64,000 nucleotides of DNA from Wielerella bovis (GCF_022354465.1 NZ_CP092361.1:1612001-1676000), one strand, 5' to 3'. Counted from the first letter of the stretch, positions 1 through 10,994 are shown. The notes: a model not told the origin generated them from the letters alone. Translations and numbers: made by a program.

Positions 1-121
1 GGTTTCTATTTTAGGAAAAAAGTAAAATAGATAATGGAATTATTAAATATATCAAATAGTTATCATATTAAAAAATGCTTTTTAAATGGTGAATCAAACA
101 AATTTAATCAAGGAGAAATTA

Positions 122-1678
122 ATGAGTTTTGTTGATATTAAAGAAATATTAACAATGCCATCTATCGGCTTATTTAAATACGTTGAGCTTTTTGAAATTG
201 TTGGCATAAAAGGCAAAGAGCAGCCATTCAATATATTTACTTTAGCTGTCGCTCAAGAATTAGAACTTGACTTAGTAAATGATGAAAAATTTACGCCTAA
301 TCCTATTCAACTAAAAAAAGATAAATCCCTTAAATTCGGTATTTTTAGAAGCATTCTCTCTATAGATGATTTTCTTGATAGAGTAAATAATTTGGATAAT
401 AGCCAATGGAAAAACAGCCAACAAAAACCACTTTCTTGTGGGCAGTTAAGGAGTATTCCAAAAGTTTATATTCCAGCCTTAGAAAAAGGTAAAAATGAAT
501 TTTTAGGCTTATTAAAGAATAATTTCTTTAGTGGTTCTTATCTCTTTGAATGGTTTGATGAGAGTAAAGAGCATGTTCAAGGGTTAATGGAAAATCATTT
601 AGCTCTTATGGAAATATCAGAAAAATTACAAGAACATTTACCAATTAAAATAGGTAGTCATTCAGATAGGTTAGGTAATTTTATTGTTCAAATTCCTTGT
701 TCATCAGTTGCTTTTAAAATTAAAGGAATAGATAAAGAAAGTCATCAGTTAATTTCCAATTTATCTATCAATCCTTCCATAGAACCTTTGAATTTAACAG
801 GTGTTTTTTGGAGAGGAAACAATGGGAGTATTATTGATTTTCAGAAGTTACATCTTACTTTAGGAGAAAATCTAATTCCTTTTAAGCAAATTAATGGGAT
901 TGGATACTATACAATTTGGGATGAAGATAAGCAGATTATTTGTTCTGGTGGAGTGATTCCTTCGTTTGTGGAAAGTGTGAATCTTTCCATTGGTATTCAA
1001 GAAACAAACCAAAGAATTTTTAAGTTGCCTAATGGTCAAGAGCAAAGAATCAATATATTTGTTCGAGCTTCACAAAGTCAGATAGGTAAATCATCTAAAG
1101 ATTATCGTGATTGGGTTGCAAATCGATTGATAAAGTTTGAGAAACAGGAATTACGTGATTCCTTAAAGCTCCGACAGTTCAAACAGAATATGCGTGAAGA
1201 AGCGTTGGCATTTATTCGAGAGTTAATTAAACGATACGGTGAAAATGGAGTTTATTTGTGGGATCCTTACTTGAACTCTAAAGATTTATTAGAAACTGTA
1301 TTTTTTAATCCTTATGCAAATACTCCAATTAAAGCACTGACAGGGTTAAAAACTTTAGGAGAGCATAACATTAAAACAATATACAAAAGTGAGCTTGAAC
1401 AAGCCATTATTGAAAAAGGTTGGCTAGACTTAATATTTCTTAATGCTGATAAATCTAAGGTAGGGGACTTTCATGACAGATTCATTATATTTCCAAAAAA
1501 TCAAGATAATCCTGCTAGAGCTTGGTCATTAGGAACATCAGTAAACAGTTTGGGAACAAGCCATCATATCATTCACGAAGTAGAAGATGGACAAATCATT
1601 GCTGATGTTTTTGAAGAAATGTGGGAACAGTCAATCGTAAATGAGGAAAATATTATATGGAAATCCAAGAACAGTTAA
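122..1678 (+). CDS. Defence-island protein resembling the VPA1262 family, PLD-like C-terminus
   Basis: Protein of 518 aa. An upstream in-frame ATG exists at 86, but AAGGAG at 110-115 sits six bases before the ATG at 122, so I start there. The C-terminal third carries YLWDPYL near residue 378, HDRF near 451 and a following LGTSVNSLG stretch; this arrangement resembles degenerate phospholipase-D-type nuclease domains and the VPA1262 family, whose members tend to lie in phage-defence neighbourhoods. I infer a nucleic-acid-targeting role but cannot show catalysis. The gene is much more AT-rich than the housekeeping genes of this window, a sign of transfer. Its 3' end overlaps the next gene by 22 bases, so the two are almost certainly one operon; upstream partners may lie outside the window. 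Family assignment is from memory of motif layout and is tentative. Confidence 0.55.
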   Translation: MSFVDIKEILTMPSIGLFKYVELFEIVGIKGKEQPFNIFTLAVAQELELDLVNDEKFTPNPIQLKKDKSLKFGIFRSILSIDDFLDRVNNLDNSQWKNSQQKPLSCGQLRSIPKVYIPALEKGKNEFLGLLKNNFFSGSYLFEWFDESKEHVQGLMENHLALMEISEKLQEHLPIKIGSHSDRLGNFIVQIPCSSVAFKIKGIDKESHQLISNLSINPSIEPLNLTGVFWRGNNGSIIDFQKLHLTLGENLIPFKQINGIGYYTIWDEDKQIICSGGVIPSFVESVNLSIGIQETNQRIFKLPNGQEQRINIFVRASQSQIGKSSKDYRDWVANRLIKFEKQELRDSLKLRQFKQNMREEALAFIRELIKRYGENGVYLWDPYLNSKDLLETVFFNPYANTPIKALTGLKTLGEHNIKTIYKSELEQAIIEKGWLDLIFLNADKSKVGDFHDRFIIFPKNQDNPARAWSLGTSVNSLGTSHHIIHEVEDGQIIADVFEEMWEQSIVNEENIIWKSKNS

Positions 1679-3060
1679 CCGTAAAAGCAATATTCAATTT
1701 GGCTAAAATGTCCGATGTTATTCGGGAAATACCCGATGAAGTATATCAATACTTTGAAAGTAATTTTAACTTTGAACAATGGCAATGGAAACAAAGGGAA
1801 CTTTTTTGGCAATTTCTTGATGGATATTATCCTAAAAGCATAGACTATCAGAAAGATATTATTTACATAGATGGCCTATTAAAAAAAGAACAACTTATAA
1901 AAAGTATTTCTTGGATTATAAGAATATTACAAGATGAACAAGCTACGCCTAAAAATCAAAAAATTGCTTTTGAGTTAACTTGCTGTATTCCACATTTTTG
2001 GAAAATTAGCTATGAAGAAGGCTATGCGTTTTCTGAGTCTAGTGCTAAATTAGCATTATCTTATCTAAATAGTATAGATACTAATTTACTAGTTAATCAC
2101 AATGCTCATATTAATGAAAGAGAAGTAATAGAAAAGCTTTATATATCCCTAGAAAGTTGCCAATGGAAAGAAATTGAAACTAATCATTATCAAATATCTT
2201 CTATATGTGGACAATTATCTCTACACCGGCATAGTACATATTTATTTATCGCAGAACACCATAATAATGAAATACTTAATCTTATTAATAATGAAAAAAG
2301 AATTTGGCAACTTCTCTATTGGTTGGCATTGCTCCCAGAAAAATATAAGCATAGCATTGCATTGAAAACCAATAATCAGCTTGCACAATTTCTATTATTA
2401 TTGGATTTAGGCTATTTAATTCGTAATAAATTAGAGCAAGAGCAATTTCAATTATCAGAAATTTGGTATGAGTGCCCAGTTGAATGGTTTAAGGTTTTTA
2501 ATAAATATCCAGCAAGATACCGATGGTTACAACCTGGGCTAGGACGTTTTTTAGTTTCTGCGGCACAAGAACAATTTCAAGTTTATATTGATAGCATGGA
2601 ATTGTCTACTCCGCCTAAGGATATTCAAGATTGCTTAAAATATTTCTTTGAACATGCTGAACAAGAAAGTATTCATTATTTTTGTAAATTAGCATATCAA
2701 AAATGGGAAAATTGGGATTTTGATAGTAAATACTCAATTGAAAAAAGCAGCTTAGACAGAGCTATAACTAAGTATTTTCAAGACTTAATAACAGATGAAG
2801 AAAGGTCTGATTTTATTGAAAATGAAATAAATAAGATTATATATTTCAACAAGTTTTGGTTTAGTAGTATCGTTGAGTTAGATAAGTTCATTTATTTTCA
2901 TTTATCTAGAATGCAACCTGTCTGTATAGCTGATGAGCTAAAACAAAATAATGCTTTATCATTTGATGATTTGAATACAAAAATTTATTATCCAAGCTTG
3001 TTCCAAAAAGATCAGAGATGGAGGAACTGGGTTAATTTAGATAAATTAAATCTAGATTAG
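1657..3060 (+). CDS. Unknown 467-aa partner of the upstream defence-type gene
   Basis: I do not recognise this 467-aa protein. It is rich in Trp, Tyr, Gln and Glu, has no signal peptide or obvious membrane segment, and reads as a mostly helical cytoplasmic protein. No Walker, nuclease or methyltransferase motif stands out. GAGG at 1643-1646 precedes the ATG, and the start lies inside the end of the preceding gene, so translation is probably coupled. Base composition is the same AT-rich type as its neighbour, which indicates they moved together. The pairing suggests a second component of a small defence or conflict module; the function itself is unknown. Confidence 0.6.
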   Translation: MEIQEQLTVKAIFNLAKMSDVIREIPDEVYQYFESNFNFEQWQWKQRELFWQFLDGYYPKSIDYQKDIIYIDGLLKKEQLIKSISWIIRILQDEQATPKNQKIAFELTCCIPHFWKISYEEGYAFSESSAKLALSYLNSIDTNLLVNHNAHINEREVIEKLYISLESCQWKEIETNHYQISSICGQLSLHRHSTYLFIAEHHNNEILNLINNEKRIWQLLYWLALLPEKYKHSIALKTNNQLAQFLLLLDLGYLIRNKLEQEQFQLSEIWYECPVEWFKVFNKYPARYRWLQPGLGRFLVSAAQEQFQVYIDSMELSTPPKDIQDCLKYFFEHAEQESIHYFCKLAYQKWENWDFDSKYSIEKSSLDRAITKYFQDLITDEERSDFIENEINKIIYFNKFWFSSIVELDKFIYFHLSRMQPVCIADELKQNNALSFDDLNTKIYYPSLFQKDQRWRNWVNLDKLNLD

Positions 3061-3091
3061 GCTAACACAATGCCTATCTAACTTTATTATG

Positions 3092-3170
3092 GCTATAACC
3101 ATAAAACTTGCAAACAATCATCGCTTTTAAAATGAAAAAGCGCCGTCTGAAACCCATTTTCAGACGGCAT
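3092..3170. repeat. Direct repeat copy 1, ending in an atDUS hairpin
   Basis: This stretch (CATAAAACTTGCA, a short variable spacer, then a GCCGTCTGAAA/TTTCAGACGGC inverted pair) is matched by 3630-3708. The two copies bracket the gene remnants between them. The hairpin at 3142-3168 would also terminate transcription leaving the 1657-3060 gene. Confidence 0.7.
3142..3168. terminator. Inverted pair of Neisseria-type uptake sequences
   Basis: GCCGTCTGAAA and TTTCAGACGGC form an 11-bp stem with a 5-base loop. Inverted DUS pairs commonly serve as terminators in Neisseriaceae. This one has the classical Neisseria dialect rather than the resident AGGCAGCCTGAA form. Confidence 0.65.
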
Positions 3171-3178
3171 ATTCCCCT

Positions 3179-3265
3179 AACCCCTCACCACAATTTTCTC
3201 AATCTCTGCTGATTACTCGCCATATATTCGCGGGCTTCCCCCATCTCATCAAAACCAAAAATCTA
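3179..3265 (-). pseudogene. 3' remnant of a quinone oxidoreductase-like gene
   Basis: Read on the minus strand, this encodes IFGFDEMGEAREYMASNQQ and then shifts frame. It closely matches the C-terminal end of the intact oxidoreductase at 19350-20339 (IFAFDEM..AHEYMASNQQ). After the frameshift the alternative frame gives EKIVV, matching GKIVV of the intact copy. Only the last 28 codons or so survive, so this is debris of a paralogous zinc-type alcohol dehydrogenase/quinone reductase gene. Confidence 0.75.
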
Positions 3266-3290
3266 GTTAATTCCGAGCATAGTTAATTGC

Positions 3291-3585
3291 TTATTTCCCC
3301 AACAAAAACTCCCTGATATGCCGATGTACAATCCCATCAATATTTTCCTGCCAGAAATCATCCATCGTGATCACAGATTTCGGTTGATTGTCTGCAATGA
3401 CTTACAGGGGAGAAAATTCCCGTTGCACGGTTTGTTCGCTTTCTAGTTTGTAGGCAACTTGGATATAGATTTTTTCATTCTGTTTGTGGGTAATGAAGTC
3501 AATTTCTTATGTGTTCAGCTCCGCTCGTAACAGCTTCATTGCCGTATGATTTACCCGAACAGCGGATACCTGTCATCACTTTTTA
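3291..3585 (-). pseudogene. Deleted remnant of a DUF4143-type AAA ATPase
   Basis: The minus strand shows VMTGIRCSGKS (a Walker A region) near 3550-3583, followed after a large internal deletion by EIDFITHKQNEKIYIQVAYKL, with two in-frame stops, then a C-terminal stretch ending FLLGK and a stop at 3291. Walker A directly joined to the nuclease-like C-terminal strand motif is the signature of a DUF4143-family ATPase that lost its middle. The adjacent gene at 3712-4927 is a longer member of the same family, so this is probably the dead copy of a tandem pair. Confidence 0.75.
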
Positions 3586-3629
3586 TGGTTATAACCATAA
3601 AAACTTTTAAAATTGGAATGTTATTTAGG

Positions 3630-3708
3630 GTATAGCCATAAAACTTGCAGGAAATCACCGCTCTTTCAATACAAAAACGCCGTCTGAAACCAATTTTTCA
3701 GACGGCAT
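3630..3708. repeat. Direct repeat copy 2, ending in an atDUS hairpin
   Basis: Imperfect direct copy of 3092-3170, ending in a GCCGTCTGAAA/TTTCAGACGGC stem at 3679-3706. It lies immediately downstream of the ATPase gene on the minus strand and would act as its terminator. The same arrangement at the other copy suggests a duplicated gene-plus-terminator unit. Confidence 0.7.
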
Positions 3709-3711
3709 TCA

Positions 3712-4927
3712 TCATTCCCCAAACACCTTCCAAAAAGGCAAAATCTCTATCGTTTTATCACCCTCAATCATTTTATCTGTCTGATCCAGCGTAATAATAG
3801 TCCCCCACTTAATCCCCAAAAAACTCATTGCATCTAGCAAGCCGTCTCGCTCCCAGGCGAGGTTTTCGGTATTGAGTTGCCAGCAAACCTGAATTAATTG
3901 CACAGGCGTGCTGTTTTGGCAGACAACAAAATCGCATTCTTTGTGATTTTCGTTGTAGTAATAAATCTCCGAAAATTGTCGTCTCAGTTCCCAAAATACG
4001 GCATTTTCCAGTTTTCTGTCGAGATCTTGGCTAAAAGACGGGCTAATTACGCGTTGCAAACCATTGTCGATAAAATAGACTTTACGCGGATTGGCAAGCT
4101 GTACTTTGTAGGAATAGGCAAATTTCGGTAACGTTTGAATCACATAGGTTTGCTCTAAATGCGAGAGATACTCTTGCACAGTAGCGGTACTTTTCACTTC
4201 AAGGCTTTGTTTAAGCTTGCCTGCGGTAATTAGGTTGCCCACATTGCCCGCCAAAAACAGCAACAGACGTTTCATAGAGCGTTCATCTCGAATACCGAAA
4301 CGTACAATAATATCCCGATATAAAATATCGTTAATCAGGCTATTTAAAATTTCATCTTCATTAAATTGCAAATATTGCGGAAAACCGCCCTGTTGCAGAT
4401 AATTTTTCACTGACTCAGCATTTTTTTTCTTTACTTAGAAATTCACAAAATTCCATAAAAGAGAAGGGGAAAAGTTCTTTGCTAATATGTCGTCCGGTGA
4501 GTTTTGTGCCCAATTCTCGGCTTAATAATGAGGCATTTGAGCCAGTTACCACCACTTGAAAACCTTGATCCAGCTTGCCTCGTACATAAACTTCCCGACC
4601 TTCAATGATTTGAATTTCATCAAAATAAAGGGTTTGGATCTGCGGTTTTTCAGCGATTATTTCGTCTAATAAAGCGAAGTCATTAAACTCAAAATTGAAT
4701 AACTTCGGCGTATCAAAATTGAGAAACAAATAGTTATTTTGTTCTTGCTTTTCAATCAGCTGAGCAAGTAAGGTGCTTTTTCCACTACGGCGAATTCCCG
4801 ACACTACCAAAGCAAAATTGGGCAAAATGTTGATTTTTTCCAGCATCTGGCGAGGATACGTCTTTTGCGTGAATAGTTGCTGTTGTTGAGTTTCAACCGC
4901 TTGTGCAATTTCTGTTTTTAAGAGCAT
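3712..4927 (-). pseudogene. AAA ATPase with DUF4143 C-terminus, split by a frameshift
   Basis: Two reading frames make one protein of about 405 aa. The first part (4927-4415) holds Walker A GIRRSGKS at residues 44-51 and Walker B YFDE near 101-104; it ends KEKKC and stops. The second part (to 3712) supplies the DUF4143 domain with VYFIDNG and ECDFVV. The break is at an A8 run on the coding strand (T8 at 4421-4428); seven A's would read through as KEKNAESVKNYLQQ. The start has a strong AAAGGAGAG. Such ATPases are widespread, and their biological role is poorly known. The A8 run could mean phase variation, a fixed mutation or a sequencing error; the two halves are otherwise intact. Confidence 0.8.
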
Positions 4928-5123
4928 TCACTCTCTCCTTTTACAATTTGTTTGATACTAATAAACGATAGTGTTCAATATTAACAAATGGTATTTTATA
5001 CCTTAAACAAAACACATGCAAAACCACTCATTACTGGAAAACAATATTGTTTGATAGTAATGAATGGTATTGTAAGGCTTCAATACTTTCAGAAATAGTC
5101 AAAGATATTAACTCAATAAAATA

Positions 5124-5160
5124 AAAATGCCATCTGAAAATATTTTCAGACGGCATTTTT
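5124..5160. terminator. DUS-type hairpin downstream of adhC
   Basis: AAAATGCC-TCTGAAAA and its complement form a long stem with one mismatch, followed on the minus strand by an A/T tract. One arm carries a full ATGCCGTCTGAA. It lies 10 bases beyond the adhC stop. Confidence 0.75.
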
Positions 5161-5169
5161 ATTTTAAAA

Positions 5170-6471
<1,302 letters not shown>

Positions 6472-6488
6472 CTATTTCGGAGAAAACA

Positions 6489-6731
6489 ATGACTACCGCA
6501 AAATTATTTTGGACAGGCAATTCCCAAGCCGTGCGATTGCCCAAAGAGTTTCGTTTTGAAGGCAAAGAAGTTCGCATTTTTAAACACGGCAATCAAGTGA
6601 TTATTGAGCCGATTGCCGATGACTGGGGCTGGGTCAATGAGTTAGAACCTTTTGATGACACAATGGAACAAGCCATTTTGGAGCTAAAAAATGATGTGCC
6701 ACAAGAGCGAGATTGGAGCGTTTTTGAATGA
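6489..6731 (+). CDS. vapB: VapB-type antitoxin, AbrB/SpoVT fold
   Basis: Small 80-aa protein. The N-terminal half (TGNSQAVRLPKEFRF) is the swapped-hairpin AbrB-type DNA-binding domain of VapB/MvaT-type antitoxins; the acidic C-terminal tail would bind and neutralise the toxin. CGGAGA lies just before the start. The stop overlaps the vapC start by four bases, the normal antitoxin-first, translationally coupled arrangement. It should also repress its own promoter as a complex with VapC. Confidence 0.88.
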   Translation: MTTAKLFWTGNSQAVRLPKEFRFEGKEVRIFKHGNQVIIEPIADDWGWVNELEPFDDTMEQAILELKNDVPQERDWSVFE

Positions 6732-7120
6732 AATATTTGTTGGATACCAATATCATCATCGCTTTTCAAAAACAACATCAAGGCTTGTTGGCACAAATGA
6801 AAAAGCATTCGGTCAATGATTTTGCATTGTCCAACATTGTGTTATTTGAATTGGCATTTGGAGCATACAACAGCCAAAAGGTTGATGAAAATTTGCATAA
6901 ATTAAGCCAATTACGCTTTCCCACCCTGACATTTAACAGTCAAGACGCTTATCACGCAGGCAAAATTCGGGCAAACTTACAAAAACAAGGCACACCAATC
7001 GGTGCGTATGATACGCTGATTGCAGGTCAAGCCATTGCCCAAAATTTGATTTTAATTACCCATAATATCAAAGAATTTGAACGGGTTGAAGGGTTAAGGT
7101 CTGAAAATTGGTTGATGTAG
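6728..7120 (+). CDS. vapC: VapC-type PIN-domain ribonuclease toxin
   Basis: PIN-domain endoribonuclease of 130 aa; VapC enzymes typically cleave tRNA or rRNA when released from VapB. Acidic metal-binding residues are visible at D6 (LLDTNI), E41 and D95 (GAYDTLIAG), followed by THNIKEF in the place of the usual TNN-x-REF motif. It starts within the last codons of vapB. An overlapping DUS pair follows the stop at 7122-7139. Confidence 0.9.
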   Translation: MKYLLDTNIIIAFQKQHQGLLAQMKKHSVNDFALSNIVLFELAFGAYNSQKVDENLHKLSQLRFPTLTFNSQDAYHAGKIRANLQKQGTPIGAYDTLIAGQAIAQNLILITHNIKEFERVEGLRSENWLM

Positions 7121-7200
7121 ATTTTCAGGCAGCCTGAAACTTTTATTTTTAAAATAAAAAACACCGCCCAACTACCATTAGGCTGTATTTTTACTTCCCA

Positions 7201-7749
7201 TCATTTTAAAGCATCAATCAATTGATTGGCATATTGTGTTGCCAATGCCTTATGAGCATTCACAGCAGTTTCATCAGTTGGGTCAATGAATGAAAATCCA
7301 TAACCCACAATCGGTGTTTGCCATTTTAATCCACAAAATTCGGCACTTACCACAAAACCTGTTAAAAACTCATCAATGCTATGCTCATAATCGCCATTGA
7401 CTTGATAATCGGCTTGTGTACCTGCAGTTGTGAATGATAAGAGCAGTTTTTTGCCATGTAATTTGGCGGTTGAACCGTAGGCAAAGCCGTGCAAAAACAC
7501 TTCATCAAACCATTTTTTCATCAAAGCAGGTACGCTGTACCAATGCAAGGGAAATTGCCAAACAATCACATCCGCCCACAATAGGGCATCTTGCTCGGCT
7601 GGCACATCAATTTGAAAGTTTGGATAAAGTTCGTCCAATTTACGGATTTGAACATTGGGCAAAGTATTGGCAACCGTATCCAAAATGGTGCGATTGGCAA
7701 TAGAGTTTTTTAAATCAGGGTGTCCTGACACGATAAGAATGTTTGACAT
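7201..7749 (-). CDS. Flavodoxin-fold NAD(P)H quinone reductase (KefF/NQO1 type)
   Basis: Protein of 182 aa in the Flavodoxin_2 family: two-electron reduction of quinones with FMN or FAD and NAD(P)H, which avoids semiquinone radicals. SGHPD near the N-terminus is the phosphate-binding loop, and QFPLHWYSVPALMKKWFDEVF is the hallmark stretch around residues 89-109. It is preceded by an element (7812-7877) nearly identical to the one between the aldo/keto reductase and LysR genes, so all three are probably under the LysR at 9005. No KefC-type antiporter gene is nearby, so a general quinone reductase role is likelier than a KefF role. Confidence 0.85.
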   Translation of the reverse strand: MSNILIVSGHPDLKNSIANRTILDTVANTLPNVQIRKLDELYPNFQIDVPAEQDALLWADVIVWQFPLHWYSVPALMKKWFDEVFLHGFAYGSTAKLHGKKLLLSFTTAGTQADYQVNGDYEHSIDEFLTGFVVSAEFCGLKWQTPIVGYGFSFIDPTDETAVNAHKALATQYANQLIDALK

Positions 7750-7811
7750 AGCAATGACCTTTGATTATTCAAGAATTAAGGGCGGTAAGATTGCGGTGTT
7801 GCAACCAACAA

Positions 7812-7877
7812 TGCGTATATTTTAACCCTTTATTTTGTTAAAATATATAACCAAAATACGAATAGACTGTTTAGAAA
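7812..7877. promoter_or_regulatory. Shared regulatory element, copy 1 (quinone reductase)
   Basis: About 66 bp matching 8930-8997 at most positions, including the dyad ATTTTAAC-N10-GTTAAAAT and the downstream AATACGAA and AGACTGTTTAG blocks. It lies 60-130 bases upstream of the start at 7749, as expected for a LysR-controlled promoter. Confidence 0.65.
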
Positions 7878-7980
7878 ATTGGAACAATTAGACTGGCGGA
7901 ATGGCTTTTCAGGCTGGCTGAAAACTTTTGTAAAAAATCAGAAAAATCCAATCGCTTGCAGGTTTTCCCCAAAATAAAAA

Positions 7981-8012
7981 GCCGTCTGAAAAAACTTCTC
8001 TTTCAGACGGCA
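7981..8012. terminator. atDUS hairpin downstream of the aldo/keto reductase
   Basis: GCCGTCTGAAA (7981-7991) pairs with TTTCAGACGGC (8001-8011) around a short loop, just beyond the stop at 8031 on the minus strand. It is the classical Neisseria dialect. Confidence 0.7.
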
Positions 8013-8030
8013 TTATCCAATCTTACAACC

Positions 8031-8915
<885 letters not shown>

Positions 8916-8929
8916 TCAAGTAAAAATAG

Positions 8930-8997
8930 TGCGTGTATTTTAACCTGTTATTTTGTTAAAATATATCCCAAAAATACGAACAGACTGTTTAGGAAAA
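8930..8997. promoter_or_regulatory. Shared regulatory element, copy 2 (divergent AKR/LysR promoter)
   Basis: Contains ATTTTAACCTGTT and GTTAAAATATAT, then AATACGAA and AGACTGTTTAG, matching 7812-7877. Its place between divergent genes is the standard site for LysR autoregulation plus target activation. Confidence 0.65.
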
Positions 8998-9004
8998 CCA
9001 AACA

Positions 9005-9880
9005 ATGCCCCATTTTGACGATTTGCATTTATTTATTGCGGTGGTGCAGGCAGGTAGTTTTACCAAAGCAGGTGAGAAATTGGGCGTATCCAAATCCGCC
9101 TTGTCGCAAAGCATTAGCCAGCTTGAAAACCGCTTAAATATCCGCCTGTTAAACCGCACCACACGGAGCGTATCGCCCACGCCAGAAGGCTTATCGCTTT
9201 ATAACGACATCGCACCGCATTATTTGGCGATTGGGCAGGGCTTGGAAAAATTGGCGGACAATCAACAAAATACCACAGGCACGGTGCGAATTAACGCCAG
9301 CCAGCTTGCCATAGAAACCGTGATTTTGCCGAAACTTTCGCCACTTTTAGCCGATTATCCGCATATTTTTGTGGAACTTTATAGCGATAATCGGTTTGTG
9401 GATATTGTGGAGCAGGGGTTTGATATGGGCGTTCGCTTTGGCGATGCGGTGGCTGACGGTATGATTGCGGTTAAAATTTCCCAAGCGGTGCAAATTACTC
9501 GGGTTGCCACATCTAATTATTTGAAAAATAAAACAATGCCAAAAACGATTGCCGATTTGGACAATCATCGTTTAATCAATTTGCAACTGGGTAAAGAGAA
9601 AATGCCGATTGATTGGGAATTTTGTGTCAATGGCGAAACGGTGGTTTATACGCCCAAAAGCCAAATGTTGATGAATGCCAATCTATTGAATGCGATTAAA
9701 CAGCATTTTGGGATTGGTTTGGTGGGCGTATCGCAAATAGAAAATGAATTAAAAACAGGCGAATTGGTGGAAATTTTGGGCGAATATAGAATGATTTATC
9801 CGCCTTTTTATGCGTATTATCCCAATCGTGGCTATCATTCAAGGGCATTTGAACTCGTTTTGGGTGCGTTGAAGGAGTAA
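9005..9880 (+). CDS. LysR-family transcriptional regulator
   Basis: Regulator of 291 aa with the N-terminal winged helix (GSFTKAGEKLGVSKSALSQS near residues 17-36) and a C-terminal periplasmic-binding-like effector domain, of the AaeR/DsdC-like group often linked to oxidoreductases. Divergent from the aldo/keto reductase. The same regulatory element is found upstream of the quinone reductase at 7749, so it probably controls both. The effector is unknown; a quinone or aldehyde is a reasonable guess from the targets. Confidence 0.9.
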   Translation: MPHFDDLHLFIAVVQAGSFTKAGEKLGVSKSALSQSISQLENRLNIRLLNRTTRSVSPTPEGLSLYNDIAPHYLAIGQGLEKLADNQQNTTGTVRINASQLAIETVILPKLSPLLADYPHIFVELYSDNRFVDIVEQGFDMGVRFGDAVADGMIAVKISQAVQITRVATSNYLKNKTMPKTIADLDNHRLINLQLGKEKMPIDWEFCVNGETVVYTPKSQMLMNANLLNAIKQHFGIGLVGVSQIENELKTGELVEILGEYRMIYPPFYAYYPNRGYHSRAFELVLGALKE

Positions 9881-9920
9881 TTTTTTCAGGCTGCCTGAAA
9901 CTTTTATTTTTAAAATAAAA

Positions 9921-9955
9921 AAAACCGCCCAAATGTTCACTTGGGCGGGGTTTTT
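9921..9955. terminator. Bidirectional terminator between LysR and DJ-1-like gene
   Basis: AAAACCGCCCAA and TTGGGCGGGGTTTTT form a GC-rich stem with A and T tracts on the two sides, placed between convergent genes. A DUS pair lies just upstream at 9886. Confidence 0.8.
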
Positions 9956-9969
9956 ACAAAAACATCAAA

Positions 9970-10881
9970 TCAATACCGATTAAACTTCCCTGCCTTTTGC
10001 TCTGCCAATCTTTTTAACACCGCCTCGGCAAGCAAATGGTCAGAATACGGATTTTGCCCTGTAATCAGCTCACGGTCTTGCACAATAAACGGCTTATCAG
10101 GTTCGCCCACAATCACTTTACCGCCAGCATTACGCAAAGCGTCTTCCATATAAAATTCAATTTTTGCCCCCAGCCAATTTTCCACGCCATACTCTTCGGC
10201 GGTGGAATAGACATTCATTTTGTAATCTTTGTAAATCCAATTTTTTGCCAAAGATTGGGCTTTTTGGGTGTCGCCTTTAACCATCGCTTTTCTGAATGCC
10301 ACAGGATTATCCAAAGCCGAAGTTAAAGCCACACCGCCGTGGCACAATAAAGCCGTTGTTTTACCTGTTTCGTGGAAATGACGCAAAATTTTGCCCAAAT
10401 CCTTGTTTTGCATCAAATCCACCATAGGGGCGTGTCCACCGGGAACATACACCGCATCGTATTGATTGAGCGTGCGGATAGAACGAGCAATCTCATTTAA
10501 TTTAAACGGTTTTTGCATAGACGGGTGCGACAACACAAACGCCATTGCCCCTGCTAATTTGTCAGGATTGTTATCAAAAATGGACAAGTTAATGGAATTT
10601 TTATCCAGTGCAGGGGTTGTGCCGTTTGGCGTGGCAAAATCCACTTGATACCCTGCTTTAATGAATTCTTGGGCAGGCACAGCCAGCTCGCCCAAATAAT
10701 AACCCGTTTTGTGGGGGCGACCGTCTTTAAACTTCATCTCGTTAATGCCTGATGCAACGACCAAAATTTTGCCCTTGATTTCGCCTTTGGGGGCAAGCTG
10801 GACATTCGTTGCGTCCGCCAACGCCATTTGCGAAAACCCCAAAACACCTGCCATAACAGCAACAGAAAAACGCTTTAACAT
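9970..10881 (-). CDS. Exported DJ-1/PfpI (Hsp31-like) protein
   Basis: Protein of 303 aa from the ATG at 10881 (CGGAGT precedes it; 15 further codons upstream are not family-like). The N-terminus (MLKRF, hydrophobic core, ALADA) is a signal peptide, so the protein probably acts in the periplasm. The remainder is a class I glutamine amidotransferase-like domain of the DJ-1/PfpI superfamily, with E65 in YYLGE and the nucleophile elbow C180-H181 in LLCHGG. Relatives act as glyoxalase III or as chaperone/deglycase proteins against methylglyoxal damage; the exact activity here is inferred. It is divergent from LysR 10995, its likely regulator. Confidence 0.85.
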   Translation of the reverse strand: MLKRFSVAVMAGVLGFSQMALADATNVQLAPKGEIKGKILVVASGINEMKFKDGRPHKTGYYLGELAVPAQEFIKAGYQVDFATPNGTTPALDKNSINLSIFDNNPDKLAGAMAFVLSHPSMQKPFKLNEIARSIRTLNQYDAVYVPGGHAPMVDLMQNKDLGKILRHFHETGKTTALLCHGGVALTSALDNPVAFRKAMVKGDTQKAQSLAKNWIYKDYKMNVYSTAEEYGVENWLGAKIEFYMEDALRNAGGKVIVGEPDKPFIVQDRELITGQNPYSDHLLAEAVLKRLAEQKAGKFNRY

Positions 10882-10994
10882 TTTAAAAACTCCGAAAAAA
10901 TAAAAAAAATCAATTTGATAAAACACATTATACCTTTTTTATTTTTAATGATAAGATAGGTAATCGCTCAATCAGTTTTAGGGAAAAATTAAAA

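Noticed and set aside
34-135. 33-codon open frame before the first large gene
   Set aside because: Overlaps the better-supported start at 122, has only a weak ribosome-binding site and resembles no known leader peptide.
2174-2365. 63-codon open frame inside the 1657-3060 gene
   Set aside because: Out-of-frame shadow in AT-rich coding sequence, with no start signal.
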